From: Cutibacterium equinum
GTDB lineage: Bacteria; Actinomycetota; Actinomycetes; Propionibacteriales; Propionibacteriaceae
Direction: 5' to 3'
NCBI RefSeq assembly: GCF_028021195.1
Contig: NZ_CP115668.1
Coordinates: forward strand, 1,426,001 to 1,490,000
Length of the DNA: 64,000 nt
The notes beneath the pieces are model-generated. The model made no database searches, was not told the origin of the DNA, and saw nothing but the letters and a program-made list of their open reading frames with translations. Shown in pieces: positions 33,431-43,862 of the stretch; within the stretch, counting starts at the first letter, position 1, and the number at the start of each line of letters is the position of its first letter. The position numbers were made by a program, and so were the translations under genes.

Positions 33431-34081
33431 CTATCGGGAGACTCCGACAGATTCGCCCCGATGTGTTCGGGCCGCCTCATCAAGGGCACGGGAGACGAAG
33501 TCCTCAGCTCGCTGACGCAGTTCTTCGCGGGCCTGACGGCGCGGCAGGGTCTCCTTGGCGTACATCGCTGGTCCCACCTTGGCTTCCAACTGTGGACGGC
33601 GCCACCTGACTCCAAGGTTGCGCCCAGACGGCACCAGGGCCACTGGGACAATCGGGGCGCCGGTACGCACCGCGAGGGCAAAGGCTCCGGGGTGGAAGGT
33701 CTCGGTAGAGGTCCCGTAACTGGTGATACGTCCTTCCGGGTAAATGACGACGCACTCACCGTCATCAAGTGCCCGTGCATTGACCGAGAAGAACCTGCCC
33801 ACCTCAGCAGGGTCAACCGGAATCGTGCCGAAGGCTCGCAGGATGAGCCCGGCCACAGGAATCTCGAAGTTCGACGTTTGAGAATTGAACCTCAGAATGG
33901 TCGGCCAGAACACCCGAACCAAGGCCAGGGAGTCGAAATCATGAACGTGATTGCTGACGATGATCGTACCCGGCTCAACATGGTGGTGTCCTCGCCGACG
34001 AAAGGCGAAGGTCACCTCGGTGAGAACCACCGAGACCGGCACGATCACCGTCAGATAGGCCAGACGTTGGACCTTGTTCAT
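33431..34081 (-). CDS. plsC: 1-acyl-sn-glycerol-3-phosphate acyltransferase (PlsC-like)
   Basis: 216-aa membrane-associated acyltransferase of phospholipid synthesis. It has an N-terminal hydrophobic helix (LAYLTVIVPVSVVLTEV), the catalytic HX4D motif in SNHVHDFDSL, the substrate motif VVIYPEGRIT, and APIVPVAL. Start ATG 34081 overlaps the upstream glycosyltransferase stop by 4 nt. Its acyl acceptor could also be a glycolipid, since a GT4 enzyme is encoded directly upstream. Confidence 0.88.
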   Translation of the reverse strand: MNKVQRLAYLTVIVPVSVVLTEVTFAFRRRGHHHVEPGTIIVSNHVHDFDSLALVRVFWPTILRFNSQTSNFEIPVAGLILRAFGTIPVDPAEVGRFFSVNARALDDGECVVIYPEGRITSYGTSTETFHPGAFALAVRTGAPIVPVALVPSGRNLGVRWRRPQLEAKVGPAMYAKETLPRRQAREELRQRAEDFVSRALDEAARTHRGESVGVSR

Positions 34082-35232
34082 CCCATCGGCTCCGAGACGG
34101 CGTCGTCAAACATCTCGGCCAACAACCGAGCCGATCTGGCCAGGCCGTACTCCTGGCCACAGGTTGCCTGGGCCTGCCCCGCAATCTCACGCTGCTGCGG
34201 GTGTTCCAGCCACCAGTCGATCTCGGCAGCCATTTGCACCGGGTCGCGCGGCGGGCACAGACCGTGGTCAGGAACCCGACAGAATTGACTGGTTGCCGAC
34301 AGCGGACTGTCGACGATGAGACAGGGCAGGCCAACCAGGGACGCCTCCAGAGCTGCCAGGGACTCAATCTCGACGTCTGCTGGGTGGACGTAGAGGTCAG
34401 CGGCTCTCAGTTCTGCGATGAGGTCGTCGGGACGGTCATGATGAACGAAGCAGGCGTCAACCCCGGCACGCTCAGCTCGTTTCTGCAACCACTCGCGTTG
34501 CGGCCCGCGACCGGCAACGACCAGACGGATTCGATCGCGATGTCGAGACCTGGCAATGGCGTCGACAAGGACCTCGATCCGCTTCTCCGGTGAGAGTCTG
34601 CCGACAGTCATGACGGTGGCAGGGCCAGGGCTGTCCAACGTCCACGTCTGGCGTGGTGGGCCGGGGCAGAACTCTGGCGGTGCTCCATTGGAAATGACGT
34701 GAAGATGTTGTTGGTACCCGTGACTGCGCAGCTGATCGGCGATGAATTGGCTGGGGGCATGGATGTGGGCAACATCGTGATAAAAGCCCCGCCACAGCAT
34801 GCGATACATGTGGTCGGCAAGGTGACGAGCGTTGGCCAGGTGCAGGTTGTACGTGATGTTCTCAGGCTGGACGTGGAAACCCGCAGTGACGGGGACACCA
34901 GCATGCTGAGCCGCGTGTTTGGCACACACCCCCAACGGCGATGCCATGACGATGTGCACGATGTCAGCCCCGGCGACTGCTGAGGCCACAATTGCCACCT
35001 CTGGGCGCGCAAGATCGACATTTTGAAGATCAGCCAGATGAGTGATGATCGGCAGGTTCAGCGCAGGCACACTGACCACGGGAATCTCGCGGGTGTCTGG
35101 CATCGACGTCGAACCGACGCTGAGCAGTCGCACCTCGTGACCCAAGGCACGCAACGCGTGGGAAAAGCGGAGGGTGGAGGCCGTCGTCCCATTTCCTGGC
35201 CGAAGGGTGTCAACCACAAGAAGGATTCTCAT
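34078..35232 (-). CDS. Glycosyltransferase family 4
   Basis: About 384-aa GT-B glycosyltransferase. It begins MRILLVVDTLRPGNGTTAST, an N-lobe typical of GT4 enzymes acting on lipids. The C-lobe has VGRLSPEKRIEVLVDAIAR, VVAGRGPQREWL and the nucleotide-sugar EX7E-like segment DVEIESLAALEASLVGLPC. ATG 35232 is clearly the start. The overlap with plsC suggests glycolipid assembly, for example phosphatidylinositol mannosides or diacylglycerol glycosides (inference). Confidence 0.88.
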   Translation of the reverse strand: MRILLVVDTLRPGNGTTASTLRFSHALRALGHEVRLLSVGSTSMPDTREIPVVSVPALNLPIITHLADLQNVDLARPEVAIVASAVAGADIVHIVMASPLGVCAKHAAQHAGVPVTAGFHVQPENITYNLHLANARHLADHMYRMLWRGFYHDVAHIHAPSQFIADQLRSHGYQQHLHVISNGAPPEFCPGPPRQTWTLDSPGPATVMTVGRLSPEKRIEVLVDAIARSRHRDRIRLVVAGRGPQREWLQKRAERAGVDACFVHHDRPDDLIAELRAADLYVHPADVEIESLAALEASLVGLPCLIVDSPLSATSQFCRVPDHGLCPPRDPVQMAAEIDWWLEHPQQREIAGQAQATCGQEYGLARSARLLAEMFDDAVSEPMG

Positions 35233-35321
35233 GCGGCAGCACCGCCGCCCGTCATCGCCACTATTGCCTGCCCTCAATGCCATTCGGTCTTGCGTCCCAC
35301 GATCCTAGTCACAATACGCCC

Positions 35322-35352
35322 GTGGGGCCCATCCACCCCGGATGGGCCCCAC
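35322..35352. terminator. Perfect hairpin downstream of poxB
   Basis: GTGGGGCCCATCC, loop ACCCC, GGATGGGCCCCAC: a 13-bp stem 13 nt after the poxB stop on the minus strand. No long T-run follows, but position and strength indicate a terminator separating poxB from the glycosyltransferase gene. Confidence 0.75.
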
Positions 35353-35365
35353 GACACGTGATATC

Positions 35366-37105
35366 TCAGAACCTTGGGATGTTCCTCATGTTGGACGTAG
35401 CCATCGAGACGGCCTCACCGGCACCACGGTTGAGCACGATCTTGCTCATGGCGGTGGCGAACCCAATCATCTGCTCACCCTTGATCTCGGGCGGCAAGGA
35501 CAGGGCGTTGGGATCAGTGAGCACCTCGACGAGGGCCGGTCCGTCGAAGTCAAGGGCAGTCTTGAGCGCACGGCGCACATCCTTCGGATCATCAACCCGC
35601 TCGGCGTGATACCCAATCGCCTTGGCCACGCCAGCGTAGTTCACGTCGTGGACGTCAGTCCCGAAATCAGGCAACCCATTGACAAGCATCTCCAGCTTGA
35701 CCATCCCAAGTGTGGAGTTGTTGAAAACAACCACCTTGATCGGCAAGTTGAGCATGCGAGCCGTGACGAGCTCGCCGAGCAGCATCGACAGGCCACCATC
35801 ACCAGACACCGAGATCACCTGGCGACCCGGGTGGGAAGCCTGAGCACCGATGGCATGCGGCAGAGCGTTGGCCATCGATCCATGCAGGAAAGAACCGATG
35901 AGACGACGAGTGCCCAACGGATCGATGTAACGGGCGGTCCACACATTGCACATGCCGGTATCAGCGGTGAAAATCGCGTCGCGGTCGGCCAGGTCATTGA
36001 GGACGTGGGCGACATACTCGGGATGGATCGGCTTCATGTGCTCGACATTGCGGGTGTACGAACCCACCGGAGCCTTCATGATCTTGGCGTGACGCTTGAC
36101 CGTGGTCTTGAGGAACTTGTCGTCATGCTGTTTGAGCAGCGGAGTGACAGCGTTGCACAGTGCCTTGACGTCAGCATGGATCGGGAAGGAAACGTCGGTA
36201 CGACGACCCAACTTCTCCGGACGGTTCTCAACCTGAACGGTCAAGGTGTCCGGCAAGAACTGGTCATAGGGGAAGTCGGTTCCCAACAAGATCAGCACAT
36301 CGGCGTCATTCATGCCCTCGGCGGCGGCACCATAACCCAACAGGCCAGTCATACCGACATCAAACGGGTTGTCGTACTGAATGAAATCCTTGCCCCGCAA
36401 GGAGTGACCAATCGGGGCCTTGAGCTTGTCAGCCAAGGCCAGGACCTCGTCATGGGCACCCTCGACACCGGCACCGGCGAAGATGGCGACCTTGTTGACG
36501 TCATTGAGAAGGTTGGCGAGCTGGCGGACGTCCTCGGGATTCGGCTCGATGGAGGGACGACGGCTCGGCACGAAGACCGGGGACGGGGCGGTGGCCTTCT
36601 TGTCGCTGATGTCGCCAGGAAGGGTGATGACCGAGACGGTGCTACCCGCGACCGCGTGACGAATGGCCGAGTTGACGACGCGAGGAGCCTGGTCAGGAGT
36701 CGAGATCAGCTCGCAGTAGTCGGAGCATTCCACGAAGAGGCGGTCCGGATGGGTCTCCTGGAAGTAGTTCATGCCGATCTGCACGCTGGGGATGTGCGAG
36801 GCGATGGCCAGAACCGGAACCTGGGAACGGTAGGCGTCGAACAGGCCGTTGATGAGGTGCAGGTTGCCCGGGCCGCACGATCCTGCACACACAGCCAGCT
36901 CACCGGTCAAGGTTGCCTCGGCGGCAGCAGCGAAGGCCGCAGCCTCCTCGTGACGGACGTGGACCCAGTCGATCCCGCCCTTGACAGAACCGCCGGTCTT
37001 GCGAACTGCGTCAACGACGGGATTCAGGGAATCACCGACGATGCCGTAGATCCGGCGCACCCCCGCATCGAGGAGCTGTTGGACGAGCTGTTCGGCAACA
37101 TTCAT
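35366..37105 (-). CDS. poxB: Pyruvate oxidase / pyruvate:quinone oxidoreductase
   Basis: About 579-aa thiamine-diphosphate- and FAD-dependent enzyme. The N-terminal PYR domain has the catalytic Glu in WVHVRHEEAAAFAA. The central FAD-binding domain contains VAIFAGAGVEGAHDEV. The C-terminal PP domain has the ThDP motif VSGDGGLSMLLGE ... VVVFNNSTLGM. It decarboxylates pyruvate to acetate, passing electrons to menaquinone (PoxB) or oxygen; the C-terminus decides which and is not conclusive here. ATG 37105 follows GGAGGT by 8 nt. Monocistronic. Confidence 0.92.
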   Translation of the reverse strand: MNVAEQLVQQLLDAGVRRIYGIVGDSLNPVVDAVRKTGGSVKGGIDWVHVRHEEAAAFAAAAEATLTGELAVCAGSCGPGNLHLINGLFDAYRSQVPVLAIASHIPSVQIGMNYFQETHPDRLFVECSDYCELISTPDQAPRVVNSAIRHAVAGSTVSVITLPGDISDKKATAPSPVFVPSRRPSIEPNPEDVRQLANLLNDVNKVAIFAGAGVEGAHDEVLALADKLKAPIGHSLRGKDFIQYDNPFDVGMTGLLGYGAAAEGMNDADVLILLGTDFPYDQFLPDTLTVQVENRPEKLGRRTDVSFPIHADVKALCNAVTPLLKQHDDKFLKTTVKRHAKIMKAPVGSYTRNVEHMKPIHPEYVAHVLNDLADRDAIFTADTGMCNVWTARYIDPLGTRRLIGSFLHGSMANALPHAIGAQASHPGRQVISVSGDGGLSMLLGELVTARMLNLPIKVVVFNNSTLGMVKLEMLVNGLPDFGTDVHDVNYAGVAKAIGYHAERVDDPKDVRRALKTALDFDGPALVEVLTDPNALSLPPEIKGEQMIGFATAMSKIVLNRGAGEAVSMATSNMRNIPRF

Positions 37106-37212
37106 GAAAAGGACCTCCACGCAACTGACGACATGTGACGATCGGCCGAGCGGCCATCGACCACACTACGACTTCTTGACGTGTCATCAGGCCATCATTC
37201 GCGACCAGCAGA

Positions 37213-38058
37213 TCACTTGCCCGTGAGGTCTGACAATTTCACCTCGGTTCCGACAAGGGAAAACGCCAGTCCTTTCGGCGTCGCCTTGAGAGATTCGTAA
37301 CGCAAATTACCCAAATCCGGGAGGGTGAATCGCTCAGTGATACCTTCCAGAATGGGCTTGAGCAGGATGTCAGGAATCGGGATACCATCCAAACTCGCCG
37401 ATGGGCTCGTCAACGTCACCCGCCGGGAGGTGGCCTCGATACCGGGGACGGCCGAGATACTGACCTCCACGTTGGCTCCCAGAACCGACATGTCGCGCAC
37501 AACCGTCACCTTGCCGTTCTCACCGGCGTCGTCCTTGTACGTGATCTTTCCGCCGGCCAACCGAGACAGCTCAGCCCAGTCAAGCCTGCCAGTTGCCGAC
37601 ATGGTCTCGGCCACCGTTTCGGATGCCTTGCGGGCATGACGGATCCCGTTGGCGTGAATGTCGACGTCGCGGAAGGTCACGGTCGTCTCGTCTCGCACGA
37701 CGGTCGCCGTCGGTATGGTCGCGTCAAGGCCTTGGAGCTCGTCGGTCAGCAAGGCTGCGAGGAAGGGACGATTACGAATCGTGACACCGACGCTCGACTC
37801 ATCTGCTCCCAATGACTTGGCGATATTGGCCGCGACGTCCTTCTCAGTTCTGGCCCGGAAGGTCTGGTCAGTGATCACGGCCGCAGCCGCGACCACGGCG
37901 ATGACGACGATGGCGACCAGCCACTTGATGAGGTGGCGGGGACGACGATCACGGTCAACCGTCACCACAGTACTGGGATCAATCTGGGGCCTGGGCACCA
38001 GCACCTGAGTCGGTTCAGTTGGCGTCATCAAGAAATCGGGACGCTCATTCAAGTCCAA
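37213..38058 (-). CDS. DUF2993 (LmeA-like) lipid-binding membrane protein
   Basis: 281 aa as drawn. A cytoplasmic Pro/Arg-rich N-terminus, one TM helix (LIKWLVAIVVIAVVAAAAVI, about 44-63) and an extracytoplasmic DUF2993 domain of alternating strands (VGVTIRNRPFLAALLTDELQ, VTFRDVDIHANGI). Relatives such as LmeA bind phospholipids in the envelope. The TTG start at 38058 has AAGGG 5 nt upstream but overlaps dapB by 14 nt; an ATG at 38028 is the alternative. Co-transcribed with dapB. Confidence 0.8.
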   Translation of the reverse strand: MDLNERPDFLMTPTEPTQVLVPRPQIDPSTVVTVDRDRRPRHLIKWLVAIVVIAVVAAAAVITDQTFRARTEKDVAANIAKSLGADESSVGVTIRNRPFLAALLTDELQGLDATIPTATVVRDETTVTFRDVDIHANGIRHARKASETVAETMSATGRLDWAELSRLAGGKITYKDDAGENGKVTVVRDMSVLGANVEVSISAVPGIEATSRRVTLTSPSASLDGIPIPDILLKPILEGITERFTLPDLGNLRYESLKATPKGLAFSLVGTEVKLSDLTGK

Positions 38059-38785
38059 GCAACCCTTCTATACCGATGGTCAATCCCGGATGATCAAGGA
38101 CGCCGCGCACACCGGTGAGGACTCCCGACATGAAGGAGACCCGGTCCATCGAGTCGTGGCGGATAGTGAGGGTCTCCCCCTCGGCTCCGAAGAGCACCTC
38201 CTGATGGGCAATGAGGCCGCGTAGACGCACACCATGAACGTGAACCCCGTCGACGACAGCACCACGAGCCCCGTCCACTTGGCTCTGGGTGGCGTCCGGG
38301 ACATCACCCAGTCCGGCCTCCTGACGGGCAGCAGCGATCTTGCTCGCCGTCGTACGGGCGGTACCGGAGGGGGCATCCACCTTGTTGGGGTGGTGAAGTT
38401 CGATGATCTCGACCGACTCGTAGAACTTCGCGGCCTGTTGGGCGAAGTGCATCATGAGCACCGCCCCGATGGAGAAATTCGGGGCCACCAGGCAACCGAC
38501 GTTCGGATGATCGGCGAGGCGATCGCGCAGGGTCTGGTAGCGGTTGTCGTCGAAACCAGTGGTACCGACGACGGTGTGGATGTCATGGTCGATGGCCCAG
38601 GCCACGTTGTCCATGACAGCATCGGGGGTAGTGAAATCAACGATGACGTCGGCTCCTTGAGCAGCCGAACGGTCATCACCGCTGTCGATGGCGGCCACCA
38701 GCTCGGTGTCCTCGGCCTCCTCGACCGCGTGGCACACCGCAGCCCCCATACGTCCCTTGGCTCCGAAGACGGCAACCTTGATCAT
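38045..38785 (-). CDS. dapB: 4-hydroxy-tetrahydrodipicolinate reductase
   Basis: About 246-aa enzyme of the lysine/diaminopimelate pathway using NAD(P)H. The dinucleotide motif is VAVFGAKGRMG and the signature is ELHHPNKVDAPSGTA, with catalytic His and Lys. ATG 38785 has AAGGAAGG about 8 nt upstream and removes 29 non-conserved residues from the open frame. It lies downstream of pnp with a hairpin between. Confidence 0.96.
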   Translation of the reverse strand: MIKVAVFGAKGRMGAAVCHAVEEAEDTELVAAIDSGDDRSAAQGADVIVDFTTPDAVMDNVAWAIDHDIHTVVGTTGFDDNRYQTLRDRLADHPNVGCLVAPNFSIGAVLMMHFAQQAAKFYESVEIIELHHPNKVDAPSGTARTTASKIAAARQEAGLGDVPDATQSQVDGARGAVVDGVHVHGVRLRGLIAHQEVLFGAEGETLTIRHDSMDRVSFMSGVLTGVRGVLDHPGLTIGIEGLLGLE

Positions 38786-38886
38786 CGAGCCCTTCCTTCC
38801 TGATGGCGGCACCGGTCCGGGCACCGCGTCCAGATTACCCAGCGGCTGTGACATTGCTGAGAAATGACCCATCCGCGTACAACGAA

Positions 38887-38920
38887 CGGGCTGTCCCGGC
38901 CAAAGCGCCAGGACAGCCCG
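38887..38920 (-). terminator. Hairpin between pnp and dapB
   Basis: CGGGCTGTCC and GGACAGCCCG form a 10-bp stem around a 14-nt loop, 44 nt after the pnp stop on the minus strand. Probably the pnp terminator, with dapB starting from its own signal. Confidence 0.7.
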
Positions 38921-38963
38921 TCGATGTCAGTCACTCACAGGGCGACGACTCCAGGATGATGAC

Positions 38964-41168
38964 TCACTCCTCGGTGTCGTCGTCCTCATGGGAAGCCAGC
39001 ACCAGGGAGAGCTTGCCTCGGTCGTCGACCTCAGCGATCTCAACCTCAATCTTCTGGCCCACCGACAGCACGTCCTCGACGGCCTCGACACGGTTGCCGT
39101 CATTGAGGTCGCGCATCTTGGAAATGTGCAGCAGGCCGTCCTTGCCGGGCAGCAAGGAGACGAAGGCACCGAAGCTCGTCGTCTTGACCACGGTCCCCAG
39201 GTAACGCTCGCCGACCTCGGGCATCTGCGGATTGGCGATGGCGTTGATCATCGTGCGCGCGGCCTCGGCGGACTCGCCGTTGTCGGCGCCGATGAAGATG
39301 GTGCCGTCATCCTCGATGGAAATGTTGGCGCCGGTGTCCTCCTGGATCTGGTTGATCATCTTGCCCTTGGGCCCGATGACCTCACCGATCTTGTCGACCG
39401 GAATATTCACGGTGATGATGCGCGGAGCGGTCGGAGCCATCTCGTCAGGAGAGTCGATCGCATCGTTCATGACCTCGAGAATGGCGGTGCGAGCCTCCTT
39501 GGCCTGCTTGAGAGCGCCCGCCAGCACGTCAGCGGGGATACCGTCGAGCTTGGTGTCGAGCTGCAGGGCGGTGACGAACTCGCTGGTACCAGCGACCTTG
39601 AAGTCCATGTCGCCGAGGGCGTCCTCAGCACCGAGGATGTCGGTGAGGGCGAGGTACTTGGTCTTGCCGTCCTCGTCGGTCTCGCTCATGAGGCCCATGG
39701 CGATGCCAGCGACCGAGGCGCGCAGCGGCACACCGGCATTGAGCAGGGCTAGGGAGGACGCGCAGACCGAACCCATCGAGGTGGAACCGTTCGAGCCGAT
39801 GGCCTCGGACACCTCGCGGATGGCGTAGGGGAACTCCTCACGGGTCGGCAGCACCGGGATGAGGGCGCGCTCGGCAAGGTTGCCGTGGCCGATCTCGCGA
39901 CGCTTCGGGGAGCCAACACGGCCGGTCTCACCGGTGGAGTACGGCGGCATGTTGTAGTTGTGCATGTAGCGACGCGTCGTGTCCGGGGAGAGGGTGTCGA
40001 GCTTCTGCTCCATGTCGAGCATGTTGAGGGTCGACACACCGAGGATCTGGGTCTCGCCGCGCTGGAACAGAGCGGAACCGTGAACGCGCGGGATGACGCC
40101 GACCTCGGCCGACAGGGCGCGGATGTCGCGGGGGCCACGGCCGTCGATACGCACACCCTCGTCGAGGACGCGCTTGCGGACGATCTTCTTCATGACGGCC
40201 TTGAAGGCTCCCGAAATCTCGGCCTCGCGCTCCGGGAAGGTCTCGGCGAGCTCGGCCTTGATACGGGTCTTGAGCTCGGACTCGGCCTCCTGACGCTCCA
40301 GCTTGGCAGCGATCTGCTCAATGCGGGAGAGCTCGTCGGCAGCCTTCTCCTCAACGGCGGCGTAGACGTCGTCCTCGTAGTCCTTGAAGACCGGGAAGTC
40401 GTAGGTCTCCTTGGGCAGCTTGGCGGCCAGGGCAACCTGGGCGTCGCACAGCACCTTGATGAAGGGCTTGGCGGCCTCCAGACCGGTGGCGACGACCTCC
40501 TCGGTCGGAGCGGTACGTCCGCCACGCACGAGATCCCAGGTGGCCGGGGTCGACTCGGCCTCGACCATCATGATGGCCACGTCACCGTCGGCCAGCACGC
40601 GCCCGGCGACGACCATGTCAAAGGTCGACTCCTTACGCTGATCGACCGACGGGAAGCACACCCACTGGTCGTCGATGAGAGCCATGCGGACGCCACCGAT
40701 CGGGCCGGAGAACGGCAGACCGGCGAGCTGGGTGGACATCGAGGCAGCGTTGATGGCGATGACGTCGTAGTACACGGCCGGGTTGAGGGCCATGACGGTC
40801 ACGACGACCTGGACCTCGTTGCGCAGACCCTTGACGAAGGAGGGGCGCAGCGGGCGGTCGATGAGGCGGCAGGCGAGAATCGCACCCTCGGAGGGGCGTC
40901 CCTCACGGCGGAAGAACGAGCCGGGAATACGTCCGGCGGCGTACATGCGCTCCTCGACGTCAACCGTCAGCGGGAAGAAGTCGATGGAATCGCGGGGAGT
41001 CTTGGCGGCCGTGGTGGCCGACAGCAGCATGGTGTCGCCATCGAGGTAGACTGCGGCGGATCCATCCGCCTGCTGGGCCAGCAGTCCCGCCTCGAAGCGG
41101 ACGACGTGCTTGCCGAATTTTCCATTGTCAATGATGGCCTCGGTAAATTCGAGTCCGGGTCCCTCCAC
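38964..41168 (-). CDS. pnp: Polyribonucleotide nucleotidyltransferase (PNPase/GpsI)
   Basis: 734-aa phosphorolytic 3'-5' exoribonuclease of RNA decay; actinobacterial members can also make (p)ppGpp-like products. Two RNase PH domains ([40 protein letters not shown]), a KH domain ([15 protein letters not shown]) and an S1 domain ([18 protein letters not shown]). GTG 41168 with AAGGA about 7 nt upstream matches the conserved [11 protein letters not shown] opening; the frame back to 41231 is not conserved. Preceded by a structured leader, and downstream of rpsO as in most bacteria. Confidence 0.97.
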   Translation of the reverse strand: MEGPGLEFTEAIIDNGKFGKHVVRFEAGLLAQQADGSAAVYLDGDTMLLSATTAAKTPRDSIDFFPLTVDVEERMYAAGRIPGSFFRREGRPSEGAILACRLIDRPLRPSFVKGLRNEVQVVVTVMALNPAVYYDVIAINAASMSTQLAGLPFSGPIGGVRMALIDDQWVCFPSVDQRKESTFDMVVAGRVLADGDVAIMMVEAESTPATWDLVRGGRTAPTEEVVATGLEAAKPFIKVLCDAQVALAAKLPKETYDFPVFKDYEDDVYAAVEEKAADELSRIEQIAAKLERQEAESELKTRIKAELAETFPEREAEISGAFKAVMKKIVRKRVLDEGVRIDGRGPRDIRALSAEVGVIPRVHGSALFQRGETQILGVSTLNMLDMEQKLDTLSPDTTRRYMHNYNMPPYSTGETGRVGSPKRREIGHGNLAERALIPVLPTREEFPYAIREVSEAIGSNGSTSMGSVCASSLALLNAGVPLRASVAGIAMGLMSETDEDGKTKYLALTDILGAEDALGDMDFKVAGTSEFVTALQLDTKLDGIPADVLAGALKQAKEARTAILEVMNDAIDSPDEMAPTAPRIITVNIPVDKIGEVIGPKGKMINQIQEDTGANISIEDDGTIFIGADNGESAEAARTMINAIANPQMPEVGERYLGTVVKTTSFGAFVSLLPGKDGLLHISKMRDLNDGNRVEAVEDVLSVGQKIEVEIAEVDDRGKLSLVLASHEDDDTEE

Positions 41169-41204
41169 AGGGATGTCCTTTCGCAGGGCCGACCGCCGCC
41201 CGCT

Positions 41205-41222
41205 GGCGCTACAGAAAGCGCC
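41205..41222 (-). promoter_or_regulatory. Hairpin in the pnp 5' leader
   Basis: GGCGCT, ACAGAA, AGCGCC lies 37-54 nt upstream of the pnp start, within a gene-free stretch (41169-41487, 319 nt) that otherwise contains only a weaker CCGGGAT/CCCCGG pairing near 41262-41276. In enterobacteria pnp leader hairpins are RNase III targets for autocontrol; a like role here is only a suggestion. Confidence 0.35.
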
Positions 41223-41487
41223 TCTTGTCAAACCACACCGGTCTTCGATCGAAGCCGCCGGGATCGTGCCCCGGTGGCCACTACCGAGGACCCATGTGTC
41301 AAGGGGAGGCAGTCGACGGTTACAGTGATTCTGATTGTGACCTTCAGTCTAAGGCATCTGTGGGCAATCCCACGAATCACGATTTTTCGAGTGTTGTGAA
41401 TGGGGGTGGCACCGTCATGGCCCGCTCACACGAATCCAGATACACGGATACGGCCACGAGCACAAACACACGAGCACAGGCATGACA

Positions 41488-41515
41488 ACGGGGCGCCCCC
41501 GAAGGGACGCCCCGT
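41488..41515 (-). terminator. rpsO terminator
   Basis: ACGGGGCG ... CGCCCCGT with an inner CCC-TTCG-GGG on the minus strand, i.e. a long stem capped by a stable UUCG tetraloop, 21 nt after the rpsO stop and followed by TTGTCATG. It would limit read-through into pnp. Confidence 0.8.
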
Positions 41516-41536
41516 CCTACGTTCGATCCGTGACGC

Positions 41537-41800
41537 TCAGCGACGCAGACCCAGACGCGCGATGAGCTCGCGGTAGTGCTCAATGTCGTTCTGAGCGATG
41601 TAGTTGAGAAGACGACGACGCTGGCCAACCATGAGCATCAGGCCACGGCGAGAGTGGTGGTCACCCTTGTGAACCTTGAGGTGCTCGGTGAGCTCGGCGA
41701 TGCGCTTGGTGAGGATGGCAACCTGGACATCCGGGGAACCGGTGTCTCCGGGGTGGGTCGCGTACTCTTCGATGATCTTCTTCTTCTCGGCAGCATCCAT
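41537..41800 (-). CDS. rpsO: 30S ribosomal protein S15
   Basis: 87-aa S15: [20 protein letters not shown], then [20 protein letters not shown] and a final [15 protein letters not shown] 41800 with AAGGAA upstream matches the conserved N-terminus; the longer frame to 41890 is not conserved. Followed by a strong terminator and then pnp. Upstream, 160 nt separate it from ribF. Confidence 0.97.
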   Translation of the reverse strand: MDAAEKKKIIEEYATHPGDTGSPDVQVAILTKRIAELTEHLKVHKGDHHSRRGLMLMVGQRRRLLNYIAQNDIEHYRELIARLGLRR

Positions 41801-41960
41801 CTCGGTGGGTTCCTTCCTGTCCGTTGCGCGGCGTCCCCGATGCTCTTGCTGCAGGGGACTCTTCGGCGGCCGCGGCCGTTCTGACGGCAACTTGGGTACA
41901 GTATCAGCTCCTCGCAGCGGACGCGAATCGCCCCGGCGACCCCCACCGTGTCGTCCAGAC

Positions 41961-42935
41961 TCAGGCCAGGATCTTGCGCGCCGCGTTGACGTCGTCGCTC
42001 ATCTGGGCGATCAGCGGCTCGACACCGTCGAACTTGATCTGCCCGCGCAGTCGCTGGGCGAAACTGACCTTGACGTCAACTCCGTACAGTTCAAGATCAT
42101 CGCGATCAATGACGTAGGTCTCGACGCGCCGCTCGAGGCCGTCGAAGGTGGGATTGGTTCCCACTGAAATCGCGGAGGGCAGGCGGCGACCGGCGTGGGG
42201 ACCACTGCCGGGCTCGAGCCATCCGGCATACACCCCGTCAGCAGGCACGGCACGCTGCTGCGGCAGGACGAGGTTGGCCGTCGGGAATCCCAGTTCACGT
42301 CCGCGCTGGTCCCCCATGACGACAACTCCGCCGGCCTCGAAGGGACGACCGAGCAGCTCAGCAGCCTCAGCGACCTCACCGGCCCCCACCACCTCGCGCA
42401 CGCGCGTCGACGACACCGTGACCCCGGAAATGGCGACGAGATCCATCGCATGAACCTCGAAACGGCCACCGCCGATCTCCGAGAGAGCCTGCGGGGTACC
42501 CACGGCGTGACGTCCGAAGCGGAAGTTCTGACCGACCAGGACATGCTTGGGCTGCAGAGGGCCAATCATCCGCTCGACAAACGCCGCCGGGGACCAATTC
42601 GCGACCTCGGTGGTGAAGTTGACCACCCGCACTTCGCTGGCGCCAGCCTCCTTCAGCCATTCAAGACGTCGCTCCAGCGGGCACAACAGGACCGGCGCCC
42701 GGTCGGGGGCCAGGACGGTCAGTGGGTGGGGCCAGAAGGTGACGACAATGACATAGCCGGCTGGATCAAGCCTCTTGGCCTCCTGAACAAGGGCCTGGTG
42801 ACCGCGGTGCACTCCATCGAAGTTTCCGATGACGACGGTCGACGATTCCTCGGGAACAGACACGCCCGGCAGTCTATGGTGCCAACCGCCCATGCCTCGA
42901 ATCCGGACGCTTCGCTGTTCATTGGGAGCAGTCAC
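41961..42935 (-). CDS. ribF: Bifunctional riboflavin kinase / FAD synthetase
   Basis: 324 aa. The N-terminal nucleotidyltransferase domain has [17 protein letters not shown] (HxGH-type motif as HRGH) and ISSTRVRE-like [10 protein letters not shown]. The C-terminal flavokinase domain has [18 protein letters not shown] and the [16 protein letters not shown] segment. It makes FMN then FAD. The GTG start overlaps the truB stop by 4 nt, the common truB-ribF pairing. Confidence 0.96.
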   Translation of the reverse strand: MTAPNEQRSVRIRGMGGWHHRLPGVSVPEESSTVVIGNFDGVHRGHQALVQEAKRLDPAGYVIVVTFWPHPLTVLAPDRAPVLLCPLERRLEWLKEAGASEVRVVNFTTEVANWSPAAFVERMIGPLQPKHVLVGQNFRFGRHAVGTPQALSEIGGGRFEVHAMDLVAISGVTVSSTRVREVVGAGEVAEAAELLGRPFEAGGVVVMGDQRGRELGFPTANLVLPQQRAVPADGVYAGWLEPGSGPHAGRRLPSAISVGTNPTFDGLERRVETYVIDRDDLELYGVDVKVSFAQRLRGQIKFDGVEPLIAQMSDDVNAARKILA

Positions 42936-43828
42936 ACCAGCACGCAGATTGCCCGACTCCGGCCCTGCTCCCGGTCGTCGGGTCGGTAGAGGGCCAGCAA
43001 CTCTCCTGTTGGGGCCAGCATGGCGGTGACGTCTGCGGGGACGGTGAGGTCAAGGCTCCTGCCCACCCGGATGGCGGACTCCTGGTCCTGCGTGACCTCG
43101 ACGACGGGGAAACTCAACTGCGCAGCCTCGGCCATCGTCATCGGTGTGGGCGAGACGGCATCGTCGGCGAAGATGTCCGGGCAAGCCGCGGTGAGATCGA
43201 AAGGTCCGATTCGGGTCCGCCGCAGAGCCGTGAGATGACCCCCGACCCCCAGATCCGCCCCGACGTCGCGGGCCAGTGCCCTCACGTAGGTTCCCGAAGA
43301 ACAGGTGACCGCGACGTCGACGTCGATCACTTCGTCGTGGCGCCGTATCGTCATCGCCTCGAATCGGGAGACGGTCACCGCACGCGGTTTCAGGACGACG
43401 TCCTCCCCGGCACGCACCTTGGCGTAAGCGCGCTGACCGTTGACCTTGATCGCACTGACGGCGGTGGGAACCTGCTGAATGTCGCCGGTCTGGCGTGACA
43501 TTGCGGCGATGATGTCCTCGTCAGCGATCCCAGACGCGTCGGTGGTGGCCGTGACGTCTCCCTCGGCGTCGTCGGTGACGGTGCTCACCCCCAGCCTCAT
43601 GGTGGCGGTGTAGTCCTTGTCGTGCAGGGACAGATGGCCCAGCAGTCTCGTGGCGCGGTTGACCCCGACGACGAGCACCCCGGTGGCCATGGGGTCCAGG
43701 GTCCCGGCATGTCCGACCTTGCGGGTGCCCATGAGGCGACGCACCCGCCCGACGACCTGATGGGAAGTCACTCCGGCTGGTTTGTCGACGACGAGAACAC
43801 CAGAGGCGACGTCGGGATTGGCCTTCAT
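42932..43828 (-). CDS. truB: tRNA pseudouridine55 synthase
   Basis: About 298 aa. VLVVDKPAGVTSHQVV opens the fold, and the catalytic Asp lies in VGHAGTLDPMATGVLVV; RVHCSSGTYVR-like VTCSSGTYVRALARD is also present. The C-terminus has a PUA-like extension. ATG 43828 is chosen over the frame start at 43924, which would overlap rbfA. It modifies U55 in all tRNAs. 34 nt downstream of rbfA. Confidence 0.96.
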   Translation of the reverse strand: MKANPDVASGVLVVDKPAGVTSHQVVGRVRRLMGTRKVGHAGTLDPMATGVLVVGVNRATRLLGHLSLHDKDYTATMRLGVSTVTDDAEGDVTATTDASGIADEDIIAAMSRQTGDIQQVPTAVSAIKVNGQRAYAKVRAGEDVVLKPRAVTVSRFEAMTIRRHDEVIDVDVAVTCSSGTYVRALARDVGADLGVGGHLTALRRTRIGPFDLTAACPDIFADDAVSPTPMTMAEAAQLSFPVVEVTQDQESAIRVGRSLDLTVPADVTAMLAPTGELLALYRPDDREQGRSRAICVLV

Positions 43829-43862
43829 CGGCCAACCCGGAAATGTGTCGGCGCCACGATCG

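Noticed and set aside
35342-37138. 598-aa plus-strand open frame opposite poxB
   Set aside because: Antisense shadow of a high-GC gene: poor composition, no ribosome site, and poxB on the other strand is fully motif-supported.
39885-41399. 504-aa plus-strand open frame opposite pnp
   Set aside because: Antisense shadow; Leu/Gly/Asp/His-rich with no fold signal.
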